64,000 nucleotides of DNA from Okapia johnstoni (lineage: Eukaryota > Chordata > Mammalia > Artiodactyla > Giraffidae): contig CM044316.1 in assembly GCA_024291935.2 (NCBI GenBank), positions 3,960,501 through 4,024,500 on the forward strand, in the 5' to 3' direction. The notes under the pieces were generated by a model. It had not been told where the DNA came from. It saw only the letters and a program-made list of their open reading frames with translations, and did not search any database. The translations under genes were made by a program, and so were the position numbers. Shown here one piece after another: positions 45,620 to 63,068 of the stretch. Every line of letters starts with the position of its first letter. Positions within the stretch are counted from its first letter, which is position 1.

Positions 45620-46450
45620 AAAGTACAGTGGTGGCAGGGGTTACTATTATTAATAGTAACAACGTTACATGAATTATAAGAAATGATAACCATGTGACAC
45701 TCATCGTGGCAGGGCTCTCTGTAGGCCCAGGGGGCCCCCAGGAAAGGACAAACAGAACAAAACATAGACATCCCCAGTCCCCTGGGTGAGGTCATCCTCT
45801 CTCTGCCAGAAATATCCTGTCAGGCATCCTAGGGGAATGTCACACAGCCCCTAAGCCCTGCCCAAGAAGAGCAGGGAGGGCTTCCTGAAGGAGGGGACAT
45901 CAGAGCCAGATCTTGGAGGAAGGAGGAAGGTATTTGGGATGGTGGGGAACAGCAGTACAAGGGCCGGAATTTCACCCAGAGTGAGTGAGTGTGTAATGTG
46001 AGGCTGCCAAGGTGTGCGAGGGAGGAGGGGGCTGCTGTCTGGAAGTGGGATTTCAGAGCCAATGGGATCCAGAAAGCAGGAACATGAAACCAGATTGCCC
46101 GGCTCCAGGCCTCTGCTGTCTGATCTGCAGATTGGGACATCCTCAGGACTGCCGCCTTCGCCATGCCCTCTGCCTAGAATGTTCTTCCTCATAACTCCTC
46201 ATGGCCCAGCCATGAAAAGGCCATGTGTGTCCACGCTTCTAGCCCCATGCCAAGCCTGCGGCAGGGCTTGGCTTCCATGTGCCCTTGTCCTAGCTGCATG
46301 AGGCACACGCAAGCCCAGAGGCCCTCCTGGAGCCGTGGTTTTCCTAAGAATCCCAGCACCAGCCGGGAGCGGCCCCCAGGTGTGCCGGATGCCAAGGGAA
46401 ACAGGAGGTGAGCTCATGGCCCCGCCACAGGCATCAGGGCACAGGCTTCA
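45620..46450. other. Unique intergenic sequence
   Basis: No gene or confident repeat. Frames on both strands at 46010-46400 are uncoupled from any recognisable domain. Confidence 0.45.
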
Positions 46451-46459
46451 CTAGAAGTG

Positions 46460-46990
46460 CCCAGGTTGGGATGGTTTCTTTCTATTCAGTCTCCCCTCAA
46501 GACCCACCACTCCTCACTCACCCCCTGTAGCTCCCCATTGCCCTCAGAAGACAGCCCAAGCCTTGTACCACCTGGTACTAGTTCTCTTGAGCCCCAAGAT
46601 TTCTCTACCCTGAGATCAATCTGTCTAGCTGACCAGACTCACTTTTGTCTCAGGGCTTTTGCACATACTGTTCCTCCAGCTAGAATGCTTTTCAGCCATC
46701 TCTTTATCTGGCTGTGGTCTCTTCCCCTTCCTGGTCATAGCTTTGTGTTCCCTCCTCTTCTAAGAAACCTCCCCGGATTCCCTCTGATCCCCCAAGCTGG
46801 GTCAGGCACCTTCTTGGAGCTCCCACTGCGGCCAGTGCCTTGGGACATTTATGTAGGTGGGCTCCCCATGAGGGAGGAGCCCAATCTGGCTTGTCCACTT
46901 TGTGTCCCCAGCCTCCTGAACAGGACATGGCACATAGCAGGTGGTCAATGCGTTTGTGGAATGAATGAATGTGGCTGAATATCCCCAACT
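46460..46990. repeat. L2 LINE relic
   Basis: 'tcagggcttttgcacatac', 'ttcctccagctagaatgc' and 'agaaacctccccggattcc' in L2 order. It ends near 'gcgtttgtggaatgaatgaat'. Confidence 0.65.
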
Positions 46991-47019
46991 TCAAGCTTCA
47001 CATGTTTCTCTGCCAGAAT

Positions 47020-47235
47020 TGTCCTCACCTTTTTTATCCCCTGATCTGAGTCCTCCTTTCCTTTAGATTTCTTGCCACCTCCTCCAGGAAGCCCTCAGTG
47101 ACTTCTCTGCAACCTCCCACTAGAACAGATCTGGCGATGACCCTACCTTGGCTTCATCTCTGCCCCTCACAGTGGCTTTCAGCTAGTTGCTTCGCCTCTC
47201 TGGACCTCAGTTTCCCTGCTTATAGAATAGAGGCT
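47020..47235. repeat. L2 and MIR relics
   Basis: L2-like 'ctcctccaggaagccctcag' followed by MIR-like 'ttcgcctctctggacctcag'. Confidence 0.5.
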
Positions 47236-47239
47236 GCAA

Positions 47240-47955
47240 ACACTGGAGGGTAGCAGTAGAGAGGGCTAATACCAGAAAACAGAGGTGTTTTGTAGCTTAA
47301 GAGCATAGCTGGGCTGGGAGGATTTTCCTGATTAGCAATAATTTCTATTTTTATTATAGGCTGTTCCCACAGAGCTGGACTGGAGCTGCAATGGTATGGG
47401 CAAAGTCTCGACAAACAGAAGCACAGGGCTCCCCTTCAGACCTCCTCCAGCCAGAGTCCCTTAATTTGCTAGCCCTCCTGTGGGGAGGGACACACAGGCC
47501 GGCGCACAGACCGGGTGACTGAGTGGGTTCCGGCCTCCAGGAGACCAGGTTGTCGTCACCACCACCTACTCATCAGCCAGAGAACTGCAGAGAGGAAAGA
47601 CCAGAAAGGGGTTGGAGGAGGAGGTAACTCTTAACCTTCAGCCACTCCTGACTCAGTTTCCCCAAGTGTAAGCTGAGGGGAGCCGCTATGGGGTTCGCTT
47701 CGTTTCCAGCTATGCTGGAGGCTTGGCACGCAGCCGTCTCTCAAACAAGTGAATGAGAGGGCTGGAGGGCGGTCCTGACTGATTCCCCGCCCCACCAACC
47801 TCAGCCCAAGCCCCCGGTGACTCAGTTTCCTCGCCTGATCCGGGTTCAGCAGCGCTGGGCGGGGCCTTGAAAGCGGAGGCCAGCGCCGTCTGTTTACCTT
47901 GTGGCTGGACGCTGGGCAGGGCCGCGGTGGGCCGTCCCCCGGGCCGGCCGCGCCG
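47240..47955. other. COMP 5' flank
   Basis: Upstream region of COMP that becomes strongly GC/CpG-rich after about 47800. No conserved exon was found. Tissue-specific elements cannot be named from sequence alone. Confidence 0.5.
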
Positions 47956-47960
47956 CCGGG

Positions 47961-47967
47961 ATAAATA
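47961..47967 (+). promoter_or_regulatory. COMP: COMP core promoter, TATA-like box
   Basis: ATAAATA inside 'gccgggataaataggccgc', 61-67 bases before the COMP start codon. A TATA-like box here would place transcription initiation at about 47990-47997 and give a short 5' UTR of some 35 bases. The start site is inferred, not seen. Confidence 0.65.
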
Positions 47968-48027
47968 GGCCGCTCGGGCCTCGTGGGCGGCAGAAAGCGA
48001 GCCGCCGTCCAGCTCCCCGCCGCCGTC

Positions 48028-55114
<7,087 letters not shown>

Positions 55115-55244
55115 GGGTGGGGATGGGGACCCGCCACTGGATGACAGCCACCCTCGCGGCTGCCCTAACCGGGGGAGGCCATCGGCACCAGGCCCCAGGA
55201 GGCAGTCGGCCTGGGGGGAAAGGAGAGGGGCTCAGAGACGACAA

Positions 55245-55250
55245 AATAAA
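55245..55250 (+). terminator. COMP: COMP polyadenylation signal
   Basis: AATAAA in 'gacaaaataaagtgtgtc', about 130 bases after the stop, followed by GT-rich 'gtgtgtctgtgtgg' suited to the downstream element. Cleavage is expected at about 55265-55275. Confidence 0.9.
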
Positions 55251-55648
55251 GTGTGTCTGTGTGGCGGAGGGGTTGGCTGTGGTCTCTGCCTCCGGGAGAG
55301 GGTAGGGTCGAGTCTCTGAGGGGAGGCCGGCCCAGAGACCCTAAACCCAGGCAGTGGGGGTGAGAACTGCCGACTCCCCGCTGACCGGCTGGGGCCCTAG
55401 CAGCCTGACTAGGAGTGTCGGGCCTTGATCTGCAGGCCTCAGGCTTGCTGCTTCGTCCCCTCCGCACCCCTGGAGCATCTGGCCTGCGGTGTGTGTGTGA
55501 GGGGCTCAGGCCTGGGTGTCCGTGTTCACGTGTGTGTGGTCTCTGGGCGGCTTCCACCTGGCACACCTGCAAAACCCACATCTCATCCTTGAGGCGGGAG
55601 AAGAGGGGAGGAAAAAAAGGGAGGAGGCAGAGACGAAAACAGTGAATT

Positions 55649-55654
55649 TTTATT
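55649..55654 (-). terminator. CRTC1: CRTC1 distal polyadenylation signal
   Basis: TTTATT on the + strand, that is AATAAA on the - strand, in 'gaatttttattacg'. It is about 5.2 kb downstream of the CRTC1 stop and 0.4 kb from the COMP signal. Its position fits the close tail-to-tail 3' ends known in human. Confidence 0.7.
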
Positions 55655-58600
55655 ACGTTTCATTACAAAGGATGCAAAGGTACAAAGACGATAGCGTCCA
55701 CGCCAGAAAGGATGGGCAGGGGCTGGCCAAGTGCGCCCTGAGCGCCCGCCCCCGCCCGCTGTGGGCACCCACGCGTGCAGCCCACGGGACATCTACAGCA
55801 CAATGTACATGCTGGGGGGGCAGAGCCAGCCTGGGGACAGGGACACAGGTGGGACAGGGCCGGGACTGGAGGGTTTGCATATATCAGTGGTACTGCCCAG
55901 CTCCTGGAAGGGGAAGGGCAGTTTCCTACGGAGGGCGTGGCAGGGTCAGTGGACCTCAGCTGCCAAAGCCCTCCCTCCCGAAGTCTGGTGGCAAATGCCA
56001 CAGCTGTGTCCCCTTGTCCCCAGTTGGCAGGTCAGAAATGACAAGCTGGGCATCGACTGCCCCCAGATTCCACAACCCTGTGAGAGGAGGGCAACCCATG
56101 TGTCTGGCTCCTGGGGACAGGGCGCTGGGCACCGGTCAGTTGGGCAGAAGGTGGGGGAGCTGCCTGGAATCAGCTCCTGACATCTAGCCCCTGCCTCCTA
56201 ACCTGCCTGGGACAAGCCTGGGACCCGGAGACTGTGGACCTGAGCTCCTAAGGACAAGAGGGAACTGAGGCCTGGGTCACAAGAGGCTTGCCCGCCGCCT
56301 GGTGCCTTCAAAGGTACCCCAGTGCCCAGGCCTGGGGGTGCAGGTCACCCCGCCTCTGCTGGGGGAGAATTCTTGTCTGTAGCCAGATGCCTGTGGCACA
56401 CCAATGGTTACGCGAGGTGCCTGAGCCCCACCAACCAGGACCCCCAAAAGCTGAAGGAAACCAAAAAGCTGGCTCAGGCCAAACTGGCCAGGCAGGGCCT
56501 GACAAAGGAATGTCCCAGGGACCCCTGTCATACACTGAGAGACCCCCCCAAGGGGTGGGGGTCCACTGAGAATGTGGGCAGAAACAGACCAGGCTGCCCA
56601 CTCACCCCAGGCAGGCCTCCCAGGGTAGGCGAGGCACCCTGTCCTCCCCCAGCTCTTCAGGTCATGTGGCAGGGATGCAGGCTCAGGTGGCCACAGCCCC
56701 CTCACCTGAAGCATCACCTGTGGAGGTGATAGGCCAGGCCCAAGAGCACCAGGTGCCCTTGATCTGGCTGGCACCTCTGTGCCCCAACTGCATGCCAAGG
56801 GTACCCCAAGGCTTCTGACCACAGCTCCCTCAGAACTCAGGGAGGGTGGGGGGGTGCTCCCGTTTTGTCATGACTGGGGTGGGGGCAGGGGAGGTGGAGG
56901 GTCTCTCAACCCCACCAGGCCTCACCATGCCCAGCCCACACCCTGGGGTGGGGACGCCTTCTTTGGACATGTAGGAAACTCAGAATCCGGAGTGGGGGCA
57001 GGAGGTTGGCAGCATGTCTGGTTATGAACTAGCTCAGGGTCAGCCCAGGTGTGGCGATCTGGGGAGAAGTGTACCATACCAGGAGAACCCAGCCCCTGGG
57101 AGGTCTCTGGGTCAACAGAAGCCCCTCAAGGAGCAGGTGACCGTAGGGACTCTTCAGGCCCAGGACGCTGGACAGAGGGCGGCTGTCCCTGCTGCCTGAG
57201 CCCTGCCCAGCCCCACCACGGGCCTCATACCTACCCCCATCTCCCGTGACCAGGCTGCAGCCAGCCAGCACCTGGCACACAGCCCCTACACCAGACACCT
57301 ACCCTGGCAGGACGGACAGATGACATGGGACCTCATCCTCCATGCAAGGGTCTCACCAGCATCTGATGGACAGACAGATGGGCAGCCATCCTTGCCCACC
57401 CCTGTGTGACACATGGGCCTCATGATGGGCCCACTTGGCCAGCCATCCTCCTTGGAGGTTGGCCGCCTGAAGAAATAAGGCCCAACACACCTAGGATGTC
57501 ATAACTCTCCTGGCTCAACCCTCAAAATCCACAAGTAGATAACAGTACACAAAAGCCAGCCAAGCACCCAAAGCCAGGCTCCCAGCCCCTGTGCACACCC
57601 ACCAGGCAGGCAGGTGGCCCTAAGGCCAGTGGGGAGTCTGGAGGTTAGCACAGAGGTGGCATTAGGGAAAGGGCCATGAACACACCCACCTGCCCCTGCC
57701 TTCCAGCCTCGCAGGCCTGGTCCCAGGGAGCTCTGTGGACCACAGTGGGGGTGGGCGCTGGACCCAATGCAATCAGGGTCCCTTCTGCTGTGCACCTGTC
57801 CTCAGCAGGGAGCCTGGCCAGCTTCTGGGTACTACTGGCTGTGGGTCCCCAAATTTTGCTGAAGTTTAGACCTGCCCCCTGAGCTTTCCACTGAGGGTCT
57901 CAGGGCCCTCTACCCCAAGGGGCTGGCCCCCACCCTTCTTGCCCAGGGAGCAAGGTGAGCCAGGAAAGTGGAGAGGGTGCTGCAATCTACCCCAGCAGTG
58001 CTGCCATCTTCCCTCTGGTAATGGCACGTGTCCTCACGGGAACCTGACAGGGGTGTGATCCCAAAGAGACCCGCCTTCTCCTCCCCCAAGTCCACCCTGG
58101 GCACTGCAGGGGTGAAGCTGAAGGCCAGCAGTTGGGGGCAGGCAGGGATATAAACTCTCCTCTCTGGGGAACACAGAAAGAGGCTGATCCCAGGTCTCAT
58201 CCTTGTGGGGGACACACTCCCCATCCTGGGGGCTCAGAGGACAGAGTGCAAACCGAGGCATGGCGCGCGATCCCGAGGAACAGATGAGGGGAGCTCAGCC
58301 ACGGCAAGTGAGGACGCAGGTGGCGAGTCTCTGTACATGACACAGGGGCCCCGGCTCACCCTTCACGGCGCAGCTCGCCTGAAATCACAGTATTTTCACA
58401 TCACAAGTCAATGGGCTGATTCCCCTAAGCTGTCCTGTTTCTAAAAGTCTTGGCAATGCAAGAATACTTAGTAGAGAAGTGATATTTAAGAAAAAACCCA
58501 AATCCCCTGTTGTAGACCTCCCCCCCAAAGGCCTGCCCGGGGCTAGGAGGGGGCAGTGAATCCTTTGAGGATGCCTGGCCACTGGTTTCGGGCTGGGTCC

Positions 58601-58841
58601 CCTCCCCAGGAAAGCTCTGCGCCCATGCCCCTCATGGGCCGAGGCTGTTAATACAAAGTCACCTGTGCTCCTGGCCAAGGGATGTTAGAAATGGGCCACG
58701 GAGCTGGACACCCCCCGCTTCCCTGCCCACCTGCACCAAGAACCCAGTGCTGAGCAGATGGGGAGTGTGGGCTGATGGGGTTCCCTCACGGGGTCCCCAG
58801 TGCCTTGTTTGAAAGTTGCATCCAGGAAGGTTGTTTGTAAT

Positions 58842-58847
58842 TTTATT
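58842..58847 (-). terminator. CRTC1: CRTC1 intermediate polyadenylation signal
   Basis: AATAAA on the - strand ('ccttaataaaattac'), in an AT-rich island about 2.0 kb after the stop. Confidence 0.45.
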
Positions 58848-60342
58848 AAGGCCATTATTTTTAAAAGTTCTACATACAAGTCTAATGGTAATCAAACCCT
58901 TCTATGTACATGTAGTTCTTCTTAAAAAAAAAAAGTCCCCATTCTTTGCTCCCAGCTCCCGCCATGCAAAGAGGACAGGCCCCTGACCTGGAAGGACTGA
59001 CACTGTGTCCCCCAGCCAGACAACAGAGGTGGAGGCCAAGTGACAAAGGACAGGGGGCTTCCCATAGGTGTGGCCACCTGGCCACTTGGCTATGTGCTAA
59101 CAGCCCAGCTGGGGAACAAGAGAGGGACAGCCACTAGGATCTGGCTCCCATAGACACAAGGCGGGCGCTCCGGAGACCCTGATGGAGGTGGAAACGCACC
59201 AGGCAGGAGGGGCCAGCCCAGCTGGCAGGCAGAGGAACAAGTAAGAACTCAAGATGCGGTGTTGGAGGGAACGAAACAGAGGTTCCGGCTCCAGAGCAAA
59301 ACAGAATGCAAAACCAGCCCTGCTGCCCGCTCGCAGGGCCTAGAGGGCGGACGGATGGCCTCTGGCACACCAGTGAGCCCTGACAGATGGTCACCTGGGC
59401 CTCCCGAGGCACTTTGAGAAGCACCTGGAAACCAGCCTCTGAAACGCACACTGCTCTTTGCCCCTAAAGCCAGCCCTGCCCGGAGGGGCTACCAAACAGA
59501 GGGTGGGAGAGGATGCATGTTGGCTGGTTCTTGGGGCGGGGTTGCTGAGGACAGGCTTGTCTCTGGGGCGCCTCCAGAGCAGAGGGGCCGCAGCTGCCGC
59601 CAGCCGTGGGGTCTGGGACGGACCCGCCCTGAAGACTGGCTGGCACCTTCAGGAGACCCTTAATGCAAGCCGGGGCTCCTTCCCGGAAGTTGGCTACAGG
59701 ACCGGAGGGGAGGCACTTCCGGCCACTGCCGCCAGCTTTCACCGGAGTGTCCGCCCAGCCCAGCCTAACCTCACTTCCTTCTGGTTTGGGATAACGGAGC
59801 AAAACTAAAAAGACAGGAGATGCAGCTCAGACCTGAGCAGGCAGCAGGCTGCTTCCAGTTAGCTCACAAATATTATAAGGTTGGATTTCTAGAGTAAAAA
59901 AAAAAAAACATGCTCTCAGGCAAGCGCTGGCTTGAAGGAGTCAGTTACTCATCCACAACCAAAATGTAAATACAAACCGGAAGAAACAAAAGAAAAGAAA
60001 CACAACAAAAAATGCCCTGGCCACCCCCTCCCCACCCCATTCTTTAAATAACAGTAACAGTGAGCACAGTACAAAGGAAGAAAGATGGAAACACGCTGCA
60101 ACCCCCCCCTAGAAATATCTGCCCCTACGTGCGTTCCCGACAGGCTGGGGTGGGGGTTTCACAGCAAAGGTGGCCGCAGAGGGGCCTGGCCGGAGGGTGG
60201 GGGGTGGGTGGGCGAGGCAGGGGCCCTGGAGGAGACTTAGCTGCTTCCCATGCTGTTCACACGTTCGCATCCCACCTCCGTGCGATGGATGCTAGCGTTC
60301 TGTGTGTGCACAGAAATATAAAAGACAGCAGTCCAAATAGTG

Positions 60343-60348
60343 TTTATT
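60343..60348 (-). terminator. CRTC1: CRTC1 proximal polyadenylation signal
   Basis: AATAAA on the - strand ('gcgaaataaacac'), about 475 bases after the stop. It would give a short 3' UTR of the kind seen in compact CRTC1 transcripts. Confidence 0.55.
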
Positions 60349-60820
60349 TCGCTTCATGTCCGCCCCCCTCTCTCTGGCACTTTCTCCCTTTGGCAGGGTG
60401 GGGCTGGCTCGCTACCTATCCAAGGGCTGGGGGCACGGGCAGGTAGGGGGACCAGGGACAAAGGAAGGCAGTGAGAGCTGGACAACAGTCGCAAAATATA
60501 CCTCAGCCCACCACCGTCGCGGAGCATGGTGCCCACCGAGGCTGGCAGCCCTGCCCAGCACGCTTTCCACATCTTACAGGGGATGAGAGAGCAGGGAGGG
60601 TCCGCGGGGGCGATGATGTGCGGCCTCACGCGGGAGGTGAACGACCGGGGGTCGGGCGGGAGGGCGGGGGGCGCTTGGCGGCATTGCAAGCTCAGAATCA
60701 CAAGCTCGGCCGTTTGCGAGGGACGGAGCGCCGCTGTCCCCAGGCTCGGGGCGATGCCTTTGGGACCACTGGCCAGCAGACAGAGCCGGGGGCTGGGCGG
60801 CCATGTGCCGCGCGACCCGC

Positions 60821-61032
60821 TCACAGACGGTCCATCCGGAAGGTGTCCTCGGTGGCCGGGTCGGCCAGGACCATATCTGGGTCATTGAGCATGTGCAGTC
60901 CATCCAGGGTCAGGGGGTCAATCTTGAGTTCGTCCAGGGGGAACTGGTTGTCAGAGTCGAAGCTGACATCACCGACCCCGGCCAGTGTGCTGGTCAGTTC
61001 TTTAGAGAGGCTGGGAGGGGACTCTCCTGTCA
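60821..61032 (-). CDS. CRTC1: CRTC1 last coding exon (transactivation domain C-terminus)
   Basis: CREB-regulated transcription coactivator 1 binds the bZIP of CREB and boosts cAMP-responsive transcription in the nucleus; the C-terminus is its transactivation domain. This exon reads [14 protein letters not shown], then the acidic [18 protein letters not shown] stretch, and ends [11 protein letters not shown] with a TGA stop at 60821-60823. The acceptor on the - strand is 'cacccccag', phase 1. The sequence is almost identical to human CRTC1. Confidence 0.95.
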
Positions 61033-62220
61033 CTGGGGGTGGGGGGTACACACAAAAGGCTCAGCTTCGCCCTGGCCCCCAACAACCCCACTCTGCACCC
61101 CCACAGCCCCTGTCGATCCTCAGGCCACACCAGGAAGCTCACCTAAGAGGTCTGTCGTGCAAAGGGCATTTGCAGTGTCTGGGGACATTTTTAGTTGTCA
61201 TTACAGGAGGGAATGCTACTGGTGTCGGGGTGGAGGCCAGGGATGCTGCGATGCTGCTCAGCACCCCAGAGTACACAGGGTGGTGCCAACCCACATGTCA
61301 GGGTGCCAAGGCCAGGGTGCCCTGGGATGAGGCTTGTGCCATAAACTTCAGCGTGACCTGGAGGAAGCAGGGGGCCTCTCTGACTCCGCCAGGCAGTCTG
61401 CTCTGCGTGCATCAGGGGACTTGGCTGTCGGCTGGAGGGAAGCCGAGGTTTCCCTGCAGAGACCCAGGTTCAAACCTGGGCTCTTGTGAGATCATGGACC
61501 TCCGTTTCCCACTCTGGGAAATGGACATGTAAGTTCTGGTCTTTCTGGGCTACTGGACAATCACAGAGGCCTGATCCTTCTCACACAACCTCCAAGGCCA
61601 AGGCTTCTGCACTCAAGAGTATCTCTGGCAGACCCTGGGGGCAGGCAGGTGGCCCTGGGTCTAGTCCAGGCTGTGCGGGGCTCTGGAGAGAGAACCCTCC
61701 CATCCTAGAGATGCCAGCAGGACTGCAGAAAGGGTCTCATCCTCAATCCCATGACCGCCTTGGCTTATGAGGAAATTTTAGGGGCATGACAAGGGGTGGG
61801 GAGAGGACTGGAAGGTCTGAGCATGGCTGGGTGAAGACGTGTGTGTGTGTGCATGCATGCCCTGTCCTCAGGGCACTGTCCTCAGGCTGCTTGGCGATGC
61901 CCAACATGGTATGTGTGAGCTCTTATGTGTCTGTCAGCTGCACAGGACAAATCCCATTAGGCATGTTCAGCTAATGGGGTTCACGTGCCTGGGCAAGGGG
62001 GTGAAGGGCGAGATGAGTGACTGGTTCTATCCTGTTCATACTCTGAGCCCAGGACACTGGACACCTAGTCCCAGGGTTCAGTATGTGTACCCCCAGCCTA
62101 TATCCTGGGTTCTGGCCTCCGTGGGTCTGCACCGAGGCAGGGACTCCATCTCCCCCTAGGCTCCCACGGGGACACTGACGTCAAGACCCGCACTGAAGAC
62201 GCCCCGATGGGTGGCCTCAC
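61033..62220 (-). other. CRTC1: CRTC1 last intron
   Basis: GT-AG intron of about 1.2 kb. It contains a MER5-type relic at 61170-61330, a MIR-like piece near 61450-61530 and a short (GT)n at about 61838-61851. Confidence 0.85.
61170..61330 (+). mobile_element. MER5-type hAT DNA transposon relic
   Basis: 'gtgtctggggacatttttag', 'ttgtcattacaggaggg' and 'gaggccagggatgctg' in MER5 order, inside the CRTC1 intron. Confidence 0.7.
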
Positions 62221-62401
62221 CTGTGAGGATGATGTTGGGGATGCTGCTGTGGCTGGGGTAGCCGAGCTGCTGCGTGTCCGGCAGGCTCCCGTGGCTGCCC
62301 GTCAGGCCCATCATGGCCGCCTGGGAGTAGTTGAGCGTCGAGCCTGGGCTGTACAGGCTGCTGGAGCTGATGGCGTTCTCCATCATGTTGAACTGCTCCA
62401 G
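62221..62401 (-). CDS. CRTC1: CRTC1 penultimate coding exon
   Basis: 60 codons plus one base: [20 protein letters not shown] through [10 protein letters not shown]. Acceptor 'cccctccag', donor 'acag|gtgagg'. It joins the last exon in phase 1, giving ILT-V-TGESPP as in the long human isoform. Confidence 0.95.
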
Positions 62402-62981
62402 CTGGAGGGGAAGCACGTGGGTGTGAGCCAGCTCCCCCCAAGCTGGCCGCCTTGGGACCCTGGCCGTGGGTCGCTGGCCAGCCTGCCTGTGACCGCCACG
62501 ACCTCCTGCCCTATGGGACTCCCAGCACACCCATGCTGGGGGCTGCCGAGCATGAGTCCCTCTGCCTTGGGGTCTCCCCGTCTCTGAACCTGCCCGGGCT
62601 GGCCAGCACACGGCCCTGTCCGAGTGTGTGGAGATGGATGGATGGGTGGTTGGTGAAGTGAGTGAACAGCTCTGGGTAGCAGTCAACCCTTCCCATGCGC
62701 ACACCCCCTCCAGCCCGGGGCCCACACAAAGCCAGTGCAACCTCCTGGCAAACCCACGTGCACAGCCCACACCAGGGCACTGCTGTAACAGCCACTGCCC
62801 GTCCCTGCCAGCATCCACCACCTGCCCTTCCTCCCCCTGTGGGTGGCCTTGTTCTTCGGGAAGGGTGCAGACACGGGGGGTGTGGGGGGGCCAGGCCAAG
62901 CCACCCCCTCCAGGGCCGGGGCCGCTGTAGCCCGAGGAGTGGGCGGGGTCTGGCGAGCGTCTGCGGTGGGCGCCCGCTCAC

Positions 62982-63068
62982 CTGGTGGGACAAAGCATTG
63001 GCCTGCCTGGCCGCCATCTGCTGCTCATAGAATGAGTCCCCAAACACGCCGCCCAGGGTGGAAGAGTG
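62982..63068 (-). CDS. CRTC1: CRTC1 third-from-last coding exon
   Basis: 29 codons, HSSTLGGVFGDSFYEQQMAA to NALSHQ, phase 0 at both ends. Acceptor 'cttctatctgcag', donor 'caccag|gtgagc'. Upstream exons, including the CREB-binding and central regulatory parts, lie beyond the right edge; nothing between 63069 and 64000 matches the preceding exon. Confidence 0.93.

Larger units (their letters stand above)
55640..60820 (-). other. CRTC1: CRTC1 3' UTR (long form, inferred extent)
   Basis: Continuous with the last coding exon and free of ruminant SINEs or L1, unlike the intergenic part of the window. Holds AT-rich islands at 58830-58930 and 59860-60060 within GC-rich sequence, and at least three - strand AATAAA signals. 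Open frames on the + strand here are antisense chance frames. Confidence 0.65.

Noticed and set aside
60471..61532. A 353-codon open frame on the + strand
   Set aside because: It is antisense to the CRTC1 last exon, intron and 3' UTR, crosses a MER5 relic, and has no domain. Chance frame.
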